Assembly (NCBI GenBank): GCA_029239785.1
Contig: JARBUG010000018.1
Location: forward strand, 20,819 to 84,818
Direction: 5' to 3'
From: Symbiobacteriaceae bacterium
GTDB taxonomy: Bacteria > Bacillota > Sulfobacillia > Symbiobacteriales > Symbiobacteriaceae
Length of the DNA: 64,000 bases
Shown here in pieces: positions 52,751-61,800 of the stretch. Every line of letters begins with the position of its first letter. Position 1 is the first letter of the stretch. Under the pieces are notes generated by a model. The model ran no database searches. It worked only from the letters and a program-made list of their open reading frames with translations, and was not told the DNA's origin. Both the position numbers and the translations under genes were made by a program.

Positions 52751-53692
52751 ATGGCAAAGGAGGCGATTGACCTGAACATCATCATCCGCACACCTCGCCC
52801 GGAGGATATTGAGGCGGTGGTCGCCATCAGCAGGGAGGGGTACCCGGAGCGCTCTGAGGACCCGAAGCATTGGCAGGACCCGGACCCCAGGCGTTATTTC
52901 GTGGCCGAGGAAGATGGGGAAGTGGTCGGGTACGGCTGCCTGAGGCCCGACCTGCCCCGGCAGCCGGAGGTGCCGCAGTACCGGCTCCACCTGGGCGTCC
53001 GCCCGGACCGCCGGGGACGCAGCATCGGCGGCCGGCTGTACGATCACCTGTACGAAGCCCTGGTCAGCCTGAGGGCGGAGAACGTCTGGACCCGGGTCCG
53101 GCACACCGAGTTCGATACCCTGGCCTTCCTGGAGCGCCGCGGGTTCATGGACAGGCAGCGCCAGATCTATCTGACGTTGGAAGTGGCGGCCAGCGTACCC
53201 CAGGCCAGCCCGCCGCAGGGCATCGTCATCACGACGCTGAAAGACGAGCTGGCGGCACACCCGGACTGCTACCGAGCCATTCACGACCTGCAGAACCTCT
53301 GCTTTGCGGATATTCCCACCGCCAACCCCACGCCGCTGCCGTCCTTTGATGACTTCCAGAAATCCATGCAAGATCCGGCGCTGCTCTTTGACGGCTACTT
53401 CCTGGCCAAAGCAGGGGAGCGTTTTGTGGGACTCAGCTACTTGGCAAGGGAAGGAGGCGGGGCGCCGACCACCCTGAGCCAGCGCCTGACCGGCACCCAC
53501 CCCGACTTCCGCCGCCGGGGCATCGCCATGGCGCTGAAGGCCTGCACGCTCCGGTACGCCCGGGAGCACGGCTGCCGCCGCATCATCACGCGGACGAATG
53601 CCCTGAACACGGGCATGCTGGCCGTCAACCGGGCGATGGGCTTTGCACACTGGTACACCGACATCCAACTTCACCGGCCGATCGGTCACTGA
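52751..53692 (+). CDS. Tandem GNAT acetyltransferase
   Basis: A protein of about 313 residues with two GNAT domains. Domain 1 has VRPDRRGRSIGGRLYDHLYE; domain 2 has THPDFRRRGIAMALKACTLR and MLAVNRAMGF. Double-GNAT proteins of this type include mycothiol synthase-like and ornithine acetylating enzymes; the substrate is unknown. The ATG at 52751 lacks a ribosome binding site. AAGGAGG lies inside the frame at 52756-52762, nine bases before a CTG (52772), so translation may begin at CTG (NIIIRTPRPED). Confidence 0.85.
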   Translation: MAKEAIDLNIIIRTPRPEDIEAVVAISREGYPERSEDPKHWQDPDPRRYFVAEEDGEVVGYGCLRPDLPRQPEVPQYRLHLGVRPDRRGRSIGGRLYDHLYEALVSLRAENVWTRVRHTEFDTLAFLERRGFMDRQRQIYLTLEVAASVPQASPPQGIVITTLKDELAAHPDCYRAIHDLQNLCFADIPTANPTPLPSFDDFQKSMQDPALLFDGYFLAKAGERFVGLSYLAREGGGAPTTLSQRLTGTHPDFRRRGIAMALKACTLRYAREHGCRRIITRTNALNTGMLAVNRAMGFAHWYTDIQLHRPIGH

Positions 53693-53705
53693 ACCGCCCT
53701 CTAAC

Positions 53706-53736
53706 AAAAAGGAGCCGTCACATGCGACGGCTCCTT
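53706..53736 (-). terminator. Bidirectional terminator
   Basis: AAGGAGCCGTC (53709-53719) pairs with GACGGCTCCTT (53726-53736), with five T on the minus strand. It lies between the convergent acetyltransferase and DinB genes. Confidence 0.9.
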
Positions 53737-53769
53737 GCCCTTATGCAGCTAGCGTCGTATCCAACGGCC

Positions 53770-54267
53770 CTACCCCAGGTGCTGCTTGATCATCTGCAAT
53801 TGGCCGAAGTGGTTGGTGGCATGATAGGCCACCAGCGAAACCAGCCACCGGAGGGTGACGGGGGAGCCCATGGGGCTGACCTCCCGGTCCAGGTCCTCGG
53901 CCTTCAGGCCGGCGAGGGCTTCCTTGATCATCCCCTCGCCTTTATGCAGCTTGGCGACCAGGCTCTCGACCGTCTCGCCCTCGGGCTGAGGCAGGGTCTG
54001 CCCGCGCTGATCCATCAGGAACTCCGCCTTCAGGTCGGCCGGCAACTCCTGTCCCCAGAGCAGGTGGGCAAAGCCGACCTCCGTGCCCGCTACATGGAGC
54101 ACCAGCGCCGCGATGCTGTTGTTAAACCCGGCCGGCCGCGCAGCCAACTGCTCCGGGGTGAGCCCGGTCAGCAACCGCTCAAACCGACTCCGACCAAACT
54201 TGTAAGCATACCAGATGCCCGCGATCGCCGGATCGAAGCCGGCCTCCTTCTGAATATCCATCGCCAT
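53770..54267 (-). CDS. DinB-family protein
   Basis: A 165-residue four-helix-bundle protein of the DinB/YfiT superfamily. Metal-binding histidines are seen in LHVAGTE and YHATNHFGQL. Members are thiol-dependent S-transferases (for example bacillithiol or mycothiol) or are of unknown activity. The ATG at 54267 has AAAGGAGGG upstream. It stands alone. Confidence 0.82.
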   Translation of the reverse strand: MAMDIQKEAGFDPAIAGIWYAYKFGRSRFERLLTGLTPEQLAARPAGFNNSIAALVLHVAGTEVGFAHLLWGQELPADLKAEFLMDQRGQTLPQPEGETVESLVAKLHKGEGMIKEALAGLKAEDLDREVSPMGSPVTLRWLVSLVAYHATNHFGQLQMIKQHLG

Positions 54268-54360
54268 CGAGTGAACCCTCCTTTGTTGCCGCAACAATTC
54301 TACGCTGGCCCGAAGGGTTCCTTGCAAGAAGTTTGAACCTACATAAGCGAATTCAGATAT

Positions 54361-54436
54361 CTAGGCACCCTCAATGGGTGCCGTAACCCGTCAGGCGTGG
54401 GCCTAACCTCGACCGGCCCATGCCGAGAGGGTATAG
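54361..54436 (+). repeat. R1 element, copy 2 (76 nt)
   Basis: It runs from CTAG (54361-54364) to 54436, where the right end reads TATAG, a decayed CTAG. Stem 1 is GGCACCC-TCAAT-GGGTGCC, a compensatory A-T pair compared with the C-G of copies 1, 3 and 4. Stem 2 is GGCGTGGGCC/GGCCCATGCC. It lies upstream of the sigma factor gene. Here no gene stop coincides with the left end. Confidence 0.9.
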
Positions 54437-54481
54437 GGTGCGATCGATCGCAAGAGACGAAACCCAAACGGAGGTGATCAG

Positions 54482-55039
54482 GTGGACGACGCCCAACTGG
54501 TGCGCCGGGTGCTGCAGGGAGATCGGGAGGCCTTCGATCTGCTGGCGGCGCCCCACCTGACCCGGGCTTATCGTACCGCCTGTGGCATCACGCACGATGC
54601 AGAAGCGGCGGCTGATGCCCTTCAGGAAGCGCTGATCCGGGCCTACCGAGCCTTGGGCAACCTGCGGGACGGCGCGGCGTTCTACCCATGGTTTGTCCGG
54701 ATTCTCGTGCGCGAGGCCCTGAAGCAGTCGCCACGCCCCACTACGCTGCCCTTTGTGCCGACCATCGCCCCCACGACCCCGAAGGGCGCCGTGCTCGCCC
54801 TGGAAGAACGTGGGCGCATCTGGTCGACACTGCAGAGCCTGTCGCCTGACCATCGGGCGGTGGTGGTTCTGCGCTACTACGAGGACCTCTCGGAGGCGGA
54901 GATGGCTGAGGTCCTGGGCATCAGCCCGGGCACGGTCAAGTCTCGCCTGCACTATGCCCGCCAGAACCTGGAGCGCCGGCTGACGCGGGAACCCGGCCTG
55001 GCGCCCCGGGTAGCTGAAGGAGGTACAGGCTATGAGTGA
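54482..55039 (+). CDS. ECF-type RNA polymerase sigma factor
   Basis: A 185-residue ECF sigma factor. Region 2 is DREAFDLLAAPHLTRAYRTA to DALQEALIRAYRALGNLRD with the FYPWFVRILVRE segment. A linker and region 4 follow (LSPDHRAVVVLRYYEDLSEA, then ISPGTVKSRLHYARQNL). The GTG at 54482 follows GGAGGTGATCAG. Its stop overlaps the start of a downstream anti-sigma-like gene by 8 bases, the usual coupling, but that gene is broken. Confidence 0.9.
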   Translation: MDDAQLVRRVLQGDREAFDLLAAPHLTRAYRTACGITHDAEAAADALQEALIRAYRALGNLRDGAAFYPWFVRILVREALKQSPRPTTLPFVPTIAPTTPKGAVLALEERGRIWSTLQSLSPDHRAVVVLRYYEDLSEAEMAEVLGISPGTVKSRLHYARQNLERRLTREPGLAPRVAEGGTGYE

Positions 55040-55701
55040 AGAGCGCCTGCGCACACTCCTGCGGGAAGAACTGGACTCCCTTCCCCTGCCGGAGCGGTTC
55101 TTGTCCCCTTCACAGTTGGTGCTGAAGGCACCGGCGCCCCGCCGCCGCCTCATCTGATCGGCGGGAGGTCCTTCGGGCCATCAGCGAGCTGCAGCCGGGG
55201 CAGTCCCTGCAACATCCGCCTGAGGCGGGCCCTGACGAGGACCGCACGATCTACGAGGCAACGACCATCGCTGGACTCCTTGGAAACGGCACGGACCTGC
55301 CGCTGCCTGCGCTCATGCCCCCGAGTCCGGAGACCAAGGTGGTGGTTTTGCGTGCTTACGTTGGACAGCCCGTGGTCTACACCGCATTGCAGACCCAGTA
55401 CACGGTTCGGCTGGGGATGAAACAGTATGGCGTGTTCTACTATTACACGCCTGCCGCCACGCCCCGAACGGAAGCGGAGGCGGCGGCCCTTGCCTATCGC
55501 GATCATGTGTTTGCCAAGAACGTTACTGACGTCCAAAAACGGACGATCACCCTGAAGGGCCAGGACGGAACGGCGATCAGCAGAAACGGCGGAAAGTCCT
55601 GGACCATCCGCTGGTTCTCCACAACAGGCAGCGGGTCCATCCATAGCGACATGCCCCTCGAAGACCTGGTGCGGATCGTCGAATCGATCCCGACGCCGTA
55701 A
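55032..55701 (+). pseudogene. Decayed anti-sigma-like gene (frameshifted, membrane segment missing)
   Basis: The ATG at 55032 opens a 41-codon frame (MSEERLRTLLREELDSLP, ending RRRLI) that stops at 55157. The +1 frame then continues without a stop (DRREVLRAISELQPGQSLQ) through 55315 to 55701, ending in NGGKSWTIRWFST and LEDLVRIVESIP. That C-terminus resembles the DUF4367-like domains of anti-sigma proteins. The expected membrane helix is absent at the join. So the gene has lost coding DNA and frame near 55130-55157. A 128-codon remnant from ATG 55315 could still be expressed. Confidence 0.6.
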
Positions 55702-55740
55702 CCAAGAGGCAGGTCCCGCCGGACAATTCCGGCGGGACTG

Positions 55741-55775
55741 TTGCATATTTATACGCACCGGCCTATAATTATGCC
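55741..55775 (+). promoter_or_regulatory. argH promoter with two ARG boxes
   Basis: TTGCAT (55741-55746) and TATAAT (55764-55769) with 17-base spacing. Box 1 is TGCATATTTATACG (55742-55755). Box 2 is CCTATAATTATGCC (55762-55775). Box centres are 20 bp apart, one base closer than in argC, argG and carA. Confidence 0.85.
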
Positions 55776-55806
55776 AATCCAAACCGGACCGGAAGGAAGA
55801 TCGCCC

Positions 55807-57189
55807 GTGACCAAACTGTGGGGTGGCCGCTTCACCAAAGCCGCCGACAAGACCGTGGAAGGCTTCACCTCTTCCCTGGCCTTCGACCGGCGGCTTTACA
55901 AGCAAGATATCCGGGGCTCCGTCGCCCACGCCCGCATGCTGGGCCGGCAAAAAATCATCTCCGCCGATGACGCCGCCGCCATCGAGCAAGGCCTCACCGA
56001 AATTCTGGCTGAAATCGAAGCCGGCGATTTCCCCTTCCGCCGCGAATATGAAGATATCCACCTCAACATCGAAAAGCGCCTGATTGAAAAGATCGGCCCT
56101 GCCGGCGGGCGCCTCCACACCGCCCGCAGCCGCAACGACCAGGTCGCGACCGATGTCCACCTCTGGGTCAAGGATGAGACCGCCGCCGTCCAGGCGCTGG
56201 TCAGCGACCTTCAGGGCGCCCTGGTCGACCGGGCGGCCGAGCACAAGGACGTCATCATGCCCGGCTACACCCATCTGCAGCGGGCGCAGCCGATTCTGCT
56301 CGCCCACCACCTGCTGGCCTACTTCTGGATGCTCGAACGGGACCAGGGCCGCCTGGCGGATACCCGCAAGCGGGCCGACATCTCCCCCCTGGGCGCCGGG
56401 GCCATGGCCGGCACCACCTTCCCCATCGACCGCGCCTTCACCGCGCAGGAACTCGGCTTCGCCGCCGTCTACCCCAACTCGATGGATGCAGTCAGCGACC
56501 GCGACTTCATCCTGGAGTTCCTCGCCGCCGCCGCTATCTGCCAGATGCACCTCTCCCGGCTCTGCGAGGAGTTGGTCAACTGGTCCTCCACCGAGTTCGG
56601 CTTCGTGGAAATGGACGACAGCTACAGCACCGGCTCGTCCATCATGCCGCAGAAAAAGAACCCCGACGTCGCCGAAATCGTGCGGGGCAAGACCGGCCGC
56701 ATCTACGGCGACCTGATGGCGCTGCTGACGGTGCTGAAGGGCATCCCGCTCACCTACCACAGCGACCTCCAGGAAGATAAGGAGCGGCTGTTTGACGCCG
56801 TTGATACCCTGAAGGCCTGTCTGACCGTGACCGCGGGGATGGTCGCAACACTCAAGTTCAACACGGGGCGTATGGCGAAGGCGGTCCGGCAGGATTTCTC
56901 CAACGCCACCGACCTGGCCGATTACCTGGCCAAGCGGGGCCTGCCCTTCCGGGAGGCCCACGAGGTGGTCGGGAAGCTGGTGCTGCACTGCATCCAGGCC
57001 GGCAAGTTCCTGGCGGGCTGCGACCTGGCTGAACTCCAGCGGTTCTCGTCCCTCATCGGGGAGGATGTCTACCACGCCATCGCCCCGGAGACGTGCGTGG
57101 AACTCCGCACTTCCCAGGGCGGGACGGGCCCGGCGGAGGTGGAGGCCCAGTTGACCATGGCGGCTACAATCATCTCTGCCAGAATGTAG
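55807..57189 (+). CDS. argH: Argininosuccinate lyase
   Basis: A 460-residue ArgH that splits argininosuccinate into arginine and fumarate. Signature GSSIMPQKKNPDVAEI with the catalytic serine loop; other conserved parts are TARSRNDQVATDVHLW and GYTHLQRAQPILLAHHLLAY. A GTG start at 55807 (MTKLWGGRFTK) is preferred; GGAAGGAAG lies upstream, and the open frame 66 bases earlier would start within the promoter. It has its own ARG-box promoter. argG lies 19 kb upstream. Confidence 0.98.
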   Translation: MTKLWGGRFTKAADKTVEGFTSSLAFDRRLYKQDIRGSVAHARMLGRQKIISADDAAAIEQGLTEILAEIEAGDFPFRREYEDIHLNIEKRLIEKIGPAGGRLHTARSRNDQVATDVHLWVKDETAAVQALVSDLQGALVDRAAEHKDVIMPGYTHLQRAQPILLAHHLLAYFWMLERDQGRLADTRKRADISPLGAGAMAGTTFPIDRAFTAQELGFAAVYPNSMDAVSDRDFILEFLAAAAICQMHLSRLCEELVNWSSTEFGFVEMDDSYSTGSSIMPQKKNPDVAEIVRGKTGRIYGDLMALLTVLKGIPLTYHSDLQEDKERLFDAVDTLKACLTVTAGMVATLKFNTGRMAKAVRQDFSNATDLADYLAKRGLPFREAHEVVGKLVLHCIQAGKFLAGCDLAELQRFSSLIGEDVYHAIAPETCVELRTSQGGTGPAEVEAQLTMAATIISARM

Positions 57190-57204
57190 GATGTTTTCCG
57201 ATAT

Positions 57205-57395
57205 TCACCTAAGATGTTCTAAGAAGTTGGACCAAGTTCTTAGAAACTGGTCTGATTTTCTATGCCTCACATCCATCTCCTAAGGAATTTGGTCGAAGTT
57301 CTAAGAAGATGGACCAAGGCCTAAGAGGTGCGTGAAAGTCATAGAGTCTCCGTTCCGGTTCAAAGAAGTTGGTTGTATTTGCTAAGAACTCCTAT
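57205..57395. repeat. Low-GC array of CTAAGAA-type repeats between argH and carA
   Basis: At 57217-57245 there is an interrupted palindrome, TTCTAAGAA-G-TTGG-A-CCAA-G-TTCTTAGAA. Related units recur at about 57279 (CTCCTAAGGAATTTGG), 57299 (TTCTAAGAAGATGGACCAAG), 57320 (CCTAAGAGG), 57361 (TTCAAAGAAGTTGG) and 57380 (GCTAAGAA). No open reading frame. Base composition is clearly lower in GC than the genes on each side. Confidence 0.75.
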
Positions 57396-57433
57396 AAAAC
57401 CCTAACGTGTTCTAACCAGCCCGCCAATCTTCA

Positions 57434-57480
57434 CTCCGGTCCTCCTCCCACGGAAGACCGGGGATTCTTTTTCCATGGCA
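57434..57480 (+). terminator. Terminator before the carA promoter
   Basis: CTCCGGTC (57434-57441) pairs with GACCGGGG (57466-57473, with one G-T pair), followed by ATTCTTTTT. It ends transcription from argH and the repeat region before carA P1 begins. Confidence 0.75.
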
Positions 57481-57485
57481 GGGTA

Positions 57486-57521
57486 TTGAATAAATATGCG
57501 TAGGTGATGTATAATCATGCA
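57486..57521 (+). promoter_or_regulatory. carAB promoter P1 with two ARG boxes
   Basis: TTGAAT (57486-57491) and TATAAT (57510-57515) with 18-base spacing. Box 1 is TGAATAAATATGCG (57487-57500), the closest here to the classical TGAAT half-site. Box 2 is TGTATAATCATGCA (57508-57521). Box centres are 21 bp apart. Confidence 0.88.
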
Positions 57522-57535
57522 TAACAACAAGCCCC

Positions 57536-57570
57536 TTGATTCGCGGCAACCACTCGGGTATAATCCGAGT
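57536..57570 (+). promoter_or_regulatory. carAB promoter P2 with palindrome over the -10
   Basis: TTGATT (57536-57541) and TATAAT (57559-57564) with 17-base spacing, downstream of P1. The -10 lies in the loop of ACTCGG (57552-57557)/CCGAGT (57565-57570). There is no ARG box, so a second signal (for example pyrimidines) may act here. Confidence 0.75.
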
Positions 57571-57646
57571 TTAGAACAATCAGGTTTGCCTGCCGCGGAT
57601 TAAATCGGGTGCTGTGACGCCCGGATCTTGAGGAGGGTACCGACAT

Positions 57647-58756
57647 ATGAAAGGCTATCTGGTACTTGAGGACGCGTCTCTCTTCGCGGGCGAAGGCTTC
57701 GGCGCTGCTGGCGCGGTGGCCGGTGAAGTGGTTTTCAACACCGGCATGACCGGCTACCAGGAAGTACTGACCGACCCCAGCTACTACGGCCAGATTGTCA
57801 GCATGACCTACCCCTTGATCGGCAATTACGGCATCAATGTCGCCGACTTCGAGTCGCGCCAGCCGTGGATCAAGGGCTTTATTGTGAAAGAGCTCTGTGA
57901 CCAGCCCAGCCATTGGCAGGCGGTCAAGAGCCTTTCTGCGTATCTGGCCGAAAACGGCATCCCCGGCCTGGCCGGCATCGACACCCGGGCCCTTACCCGG
58001 CACCTGCGCGACGCCGGCACCATGCGGGGCGTCATCGCCGTTACGGAAACTGACGCCACCCCCGAGCAGATCGAAGCCTGGGTGGCGCAAGCGAAAGCCT
58101 TCACCTGCAACGACCACGTCAAGCAGGTCACCACACCCATCCCCTACCGCATCTTCGGCGACGGCCACCGGGTCGTCGTCATCGACTACGGCGCCAAGGA
58201 AAACATCCTCCGCTGCCTCACGGCCCGCGACTGCGATATCATCGTCGCCCCGGCCACGGCCAGCCTGCGCGACATTCTTGACATGGCGCCCGACGGCGTC
58301 ATGCTGACCAACGGCCCCGGCAACCCCACCGACCTGCCCGAAGCCATCGCAACGGTGAAGGGCCTGCTCGACCTGGGCACCATCCCCGTCTTCGGCATCT
58401 GCCTGGGCCACCAAATTCTCAGCCTCGCCCTCGGCGCCAGCACTTACAAACTCAAGTACGGCCACCGGGGCGCCAACCACCCCGTCAAGGACTACATCAC
58501 CGGGCGGGTCTACATCACCAGCCAAAATCACGGCTACGCCGTCGATGAGACCACCCTCGACCTCGCCCAGGTCCAAGTCACCCACCGCAATCTGAACGAC
58601 CACACGGTCGAGGGCATCGCCCATCTCTATAAGCCCGTATTCAGCGTCCAATACCACCCCGAAGCCGCCCCCGGCCCCGAAGAGAGCCGGTACCTGTTCG
58701 ATCGGTTCATGGCCCTCATGGCCGATGCGGCGGCTCCCGTGGCGAAGCTCGCGTAA
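57647..58756 (+). CDS. carA: Carbamoyl-phosphate synthase small subunit
   Basis: A 369-residue glutaminase subunit that passes ammonia to CarB. The N-terminal domain (FNTGMTGYQEVLTDPSYYGQ) is followed by the class I amidotransferase domain with nucleophile C252 in FGICLGHQILSLA and the His/Glu pair in SVQYHPEAAPGPEESRY. The ATG at 57647 has TTGAGGAGGG upstream. A 120-base leader separates it from P1. It supplies carbamoyl phosphate for arginine and pyrimidines. The carB gene follows after a hairpin. Confidence 0.98.
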   Translation: MKGYLVLEDASLFAGEGFGAAGAVAGEVVFNTGMTGYQEVLTDPSYYGQIVSMTYPLIGNYGINVADFESRQPWIKGFIVKELCDQPSHWQAVKSLSAYLAENGIPGLAGIDTRALTRHLRDAGTMRGVIAVTETDATPEQIEAWVAQAKAFTCNDHVKQVTTPIPYRIFGDGHRVVVIDYGAKENILRCLTARDCDIIVAPATASLRDILDMAPDGVMLTNGPGNPTDLPEAIATVKGLLDLGTIPVFGICLGHQILSLALGASTYKLKYGHRGANHPVKDYITGRVYITSQNHGYAVDETTLDLAQVQVTHRNLNDHTVEGIAHLYKPVFSVQYHPEAAPGPEESRYLFDRFMALMADAAAPVAKLA

Positions 58757-58768
58757 ATCATACAGTTG

Positions 58769-58800
58769 AGGGCTCGCCCGAGTACGCGGCGAGCCCTTTT
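58769..58800 (+). terminator. Intercistronic terminator between carA and carB
   Basis: AGGGCTCGCC (58769-58778) pairs with GGCGAGCCCT (58788-58797), then TTT and ATGAGGAG, the carB ribosome binding site. It may reduce carB transcription or protect the carA message. Confidence 0.75.
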
Positions 58801-58816
58801 ATGAGGAGATAGACAG

Positions 58817-61800
58817 ATGGGGAAGCGGCAAGATCTGAAGCGGGTTATGGTTATCGGCTCCGGTCCCATTGTCATCGGGCAGGCGGCGGAGTTTGACTAC
58901 GCCGGCACCCAGGCCTGCCAGGCCCTCCGCGAAGAGGGGCTGGAGGTCGTGCTCGTCAACTCCAACCCGGCCACCATCATGACCGACGCCCAAATGGCCG
59001 ATGCGGTCTACCTTGAACCGATCAGCCTCGAATTCGTGGAGCAAATCATCGCCAAGGAGCGGCCCCAGGGCCTGCTCCCCACCCTGGGCGGTCAGGTCGG
59101 CCTGAACATGGCCGTCAAGCTACACGAGGCCGGCGTGCTCCAAAAGTACAGCGTCAAGCTCCTCGGCACGCCGCTCGAGGCCATCCAGCAGGCCGAAGAC
59201 CGGGAGCAGTTCCGCTCCCTCATGCAAAAGATCGGCGAGCCGGTGCCCGAGTCGACCATCGTCAACACCGTCGCGGCCGCCCTCGCCTTCGGCGAAGAGG
59301 TCGGCTATCCGCTCATCGTGCGGCCCGCCTACACCCTGGGCGGCTCGGGCGGTGGCATCGCCGCCGATGCCGAGGCCATGCGCGAAATCGCCACCAAGGG
59401 TCTCACACTCTCCCCCATCAGCCAGTGCCTGATCGAGCGGTCGGTCGCGGGCTGGAAGGAGATTGAGTACGAGGTGATTCGTGACTCCGCCGGCAACACC
59501 ATCACCATCTGCAATATGGAAAACATCGATCCCGTGGGCGTTCACACGGGCGACTCCATCGTGGTGGCGCCGTCGCAGACCCTGTCGGACAGGGAGTACC
59601 AGATGCTCCGGTCCTCCGCCATCAAGATTATTGGCGCCCTGGGCATCGAGGGCGGGTGCAACGTGCAGTATGCGCTCAACCCGCTCAGTCAGGACTATAT
59701 CGTCATCGAAGTGAACCCCCGCGTCAGCCGGTCGTCGGCGCTGGCGTCCAAGGCGACGGGCTACCCCATCGCCAAGGTGTCGGCGAAAATCGCCATCGGT
59801 CTGACGCTGGATGAGATCAAGAACCCCGTCACGGGCACCACCTACGCCGCCTTTGAGCCGACGCTCGACTACTGCGTCCTCAAGATTCCCCGGTTCCCCT
59901 TCGACAAGTTCGTCACGGCCTCCAAGAACCTCGGCACGCAAATGAAGGCGACAGGCGAAGTGATGTCCATCGACCGGACCTTCCCGGGCGCCCTGCTGAA
60001 GGCGATTCGCTCCCTGGAGACGGGGCGCGACGGGCTGATGCACCCCGGCGTGGCCCGCTTCGAGGACGATACGCTGAAGGCCAAGCTGGTCACCCCCAAC
60101 GAAGAGCGCATCTACGTGGTGGCAGAGGCGCTGCGTCGGGGCGTGAGCGTCGAAGAAATCTGTGCCCTGTCGCAAATCGACCGGTTCTTCGTGGACGGCA
60201 TCAACCGCATCGTCCAGATGGAGAAGGCGCTGGTCGAGTTGCCGCTCCACTTTGATGTGATGCGCAAGGCGAAGCGGCTGGGCTTCTCCGACAGCTACAT
60301 CGGGCGCCTGATCGGCAAGCCGATGATGGAGGTCCGGCAGATTCGCCACGCCATGAACGTTCGGCCCGTTTACAAGATGGTGGACACCTGCGCCGCCGAG
60401 TTTGAGGCGACGACCCCTTACTACTACAGCTGCTATGATGGCGAGAACGAGGCGGTCAGCCCGCCCGGGCGGAAGGCGATTGTACTGGGGTCCGGCCCCA
60501 TTCGCATCGGGCAGGGGATTGAGTTTGATTACTCCGCCGTGCATGCCGCCTGGCAGCTCAAGGAGGAGGGCGTGCAGAGCGTCATCATCAACAACAACCC
60601 CGAAACGGTCTCGACCGACTTCAACACCTCGGACAGGCTCTACTTTGAGCCGCTCACGGTGGAAGATGTGCTGAATGTGCTCGAACAGGAGGGGTGGGGC
60701 GCCGCCGCCACCCACGCCGGCGGCATCGAAGGCGTCATCTGCCAGTTCGGCGGCCAGACCGCCATCAACCTCGCCCTGCCCCTGGCCGAAGCCGGCGTGC
60801 CCGTCCTGGGCACCCCCATCGCCGAAATGGACCGCGCCGAAGACCGCAAAAAGTTCGACGACCTCCTCATCGACCTGTCCATCCCCAAGCCCCCGGGCGC
60901 CACGGCTACCTCGGCCGACGAGGCGGCGGCGGTCGCGGCCCGGGTTGGCTACCCCGTCCTGGTCCGCCCCAGTTTCGTCCTGGGCGGCCGGGCCATGGAG
61001 ATCGTCGACAACGAAACCGAACTGCGCGAGTACATGCAGAACGCCATCGACGTCAGTTCCGAGCGTCCCGTGCTGGTCGACCGTTACTTCCTGGGCAAGG
61101 AGCTGGAGGTCGACGCCGTCAGCGACGGGCAGCAGGTGATTATCGCCGGCATCATGGAGCACGTGGAGCGGGCAGGCGTTCACTCGGGCGACTCCATCGC
61201 CGTCTATCCCACCCTTACGGTCTCCAACAAGCTGCGGGAGCAGATTGTGGGCTACTCCACCCGGCTCGCCCTGGCGCTCAAGGTGAAGGGCCTGGTCAAC
61301 ATTCAGTACGTAGTCTACGGCGGCGAGGCGTATGTGATCGAGGTAAACCCCCGGTCGAGCCGCACGGTGCCCTTCCTGACCAAGGTGACCGGCCTGCCCC
61401 TGGCCAAAGTCGCTACCCAGGTGATCGCAGGCCACACCCTGGCCTCCCTGGGCTACGGGCCTGACGCCGGCACCCTCCAGGCCCGCCTGAAGCCGGGCGA
61501 CAAGCTGCGGGGCACGGGGTGGCTCTGGCCGGAGCCCGCCGAGCGGGTCAGCGTGAAGGCCCCGGTCTTCTCCTGGCAGAAGCTGACCTCAGTCGACACG
61601 GCCCTCTCGCCGGAGATGAAATCCACGGGCGAAGTGCTGGGCGCCGACCGTGACTTCCCCCGGGCGCTCTACAAGGGACTGCTGGCCTCGGGGTTCAAGG
61701 TGCCCTACCGCGGGACGGTCCTCTTCACCATCGCCGATAAGGACAAGGCCGAGGCCATGTCGATCGCCCGGGACTTTGCCGACCTGGGCTACCGGCTGAT

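Noticed and set aside
57205..57395. CRISPR array between argH and carA
   Set aside because: Repeats are short, degenerate and irregularly spaced, with no constant repeat-spacer length and no cas genes nearby.
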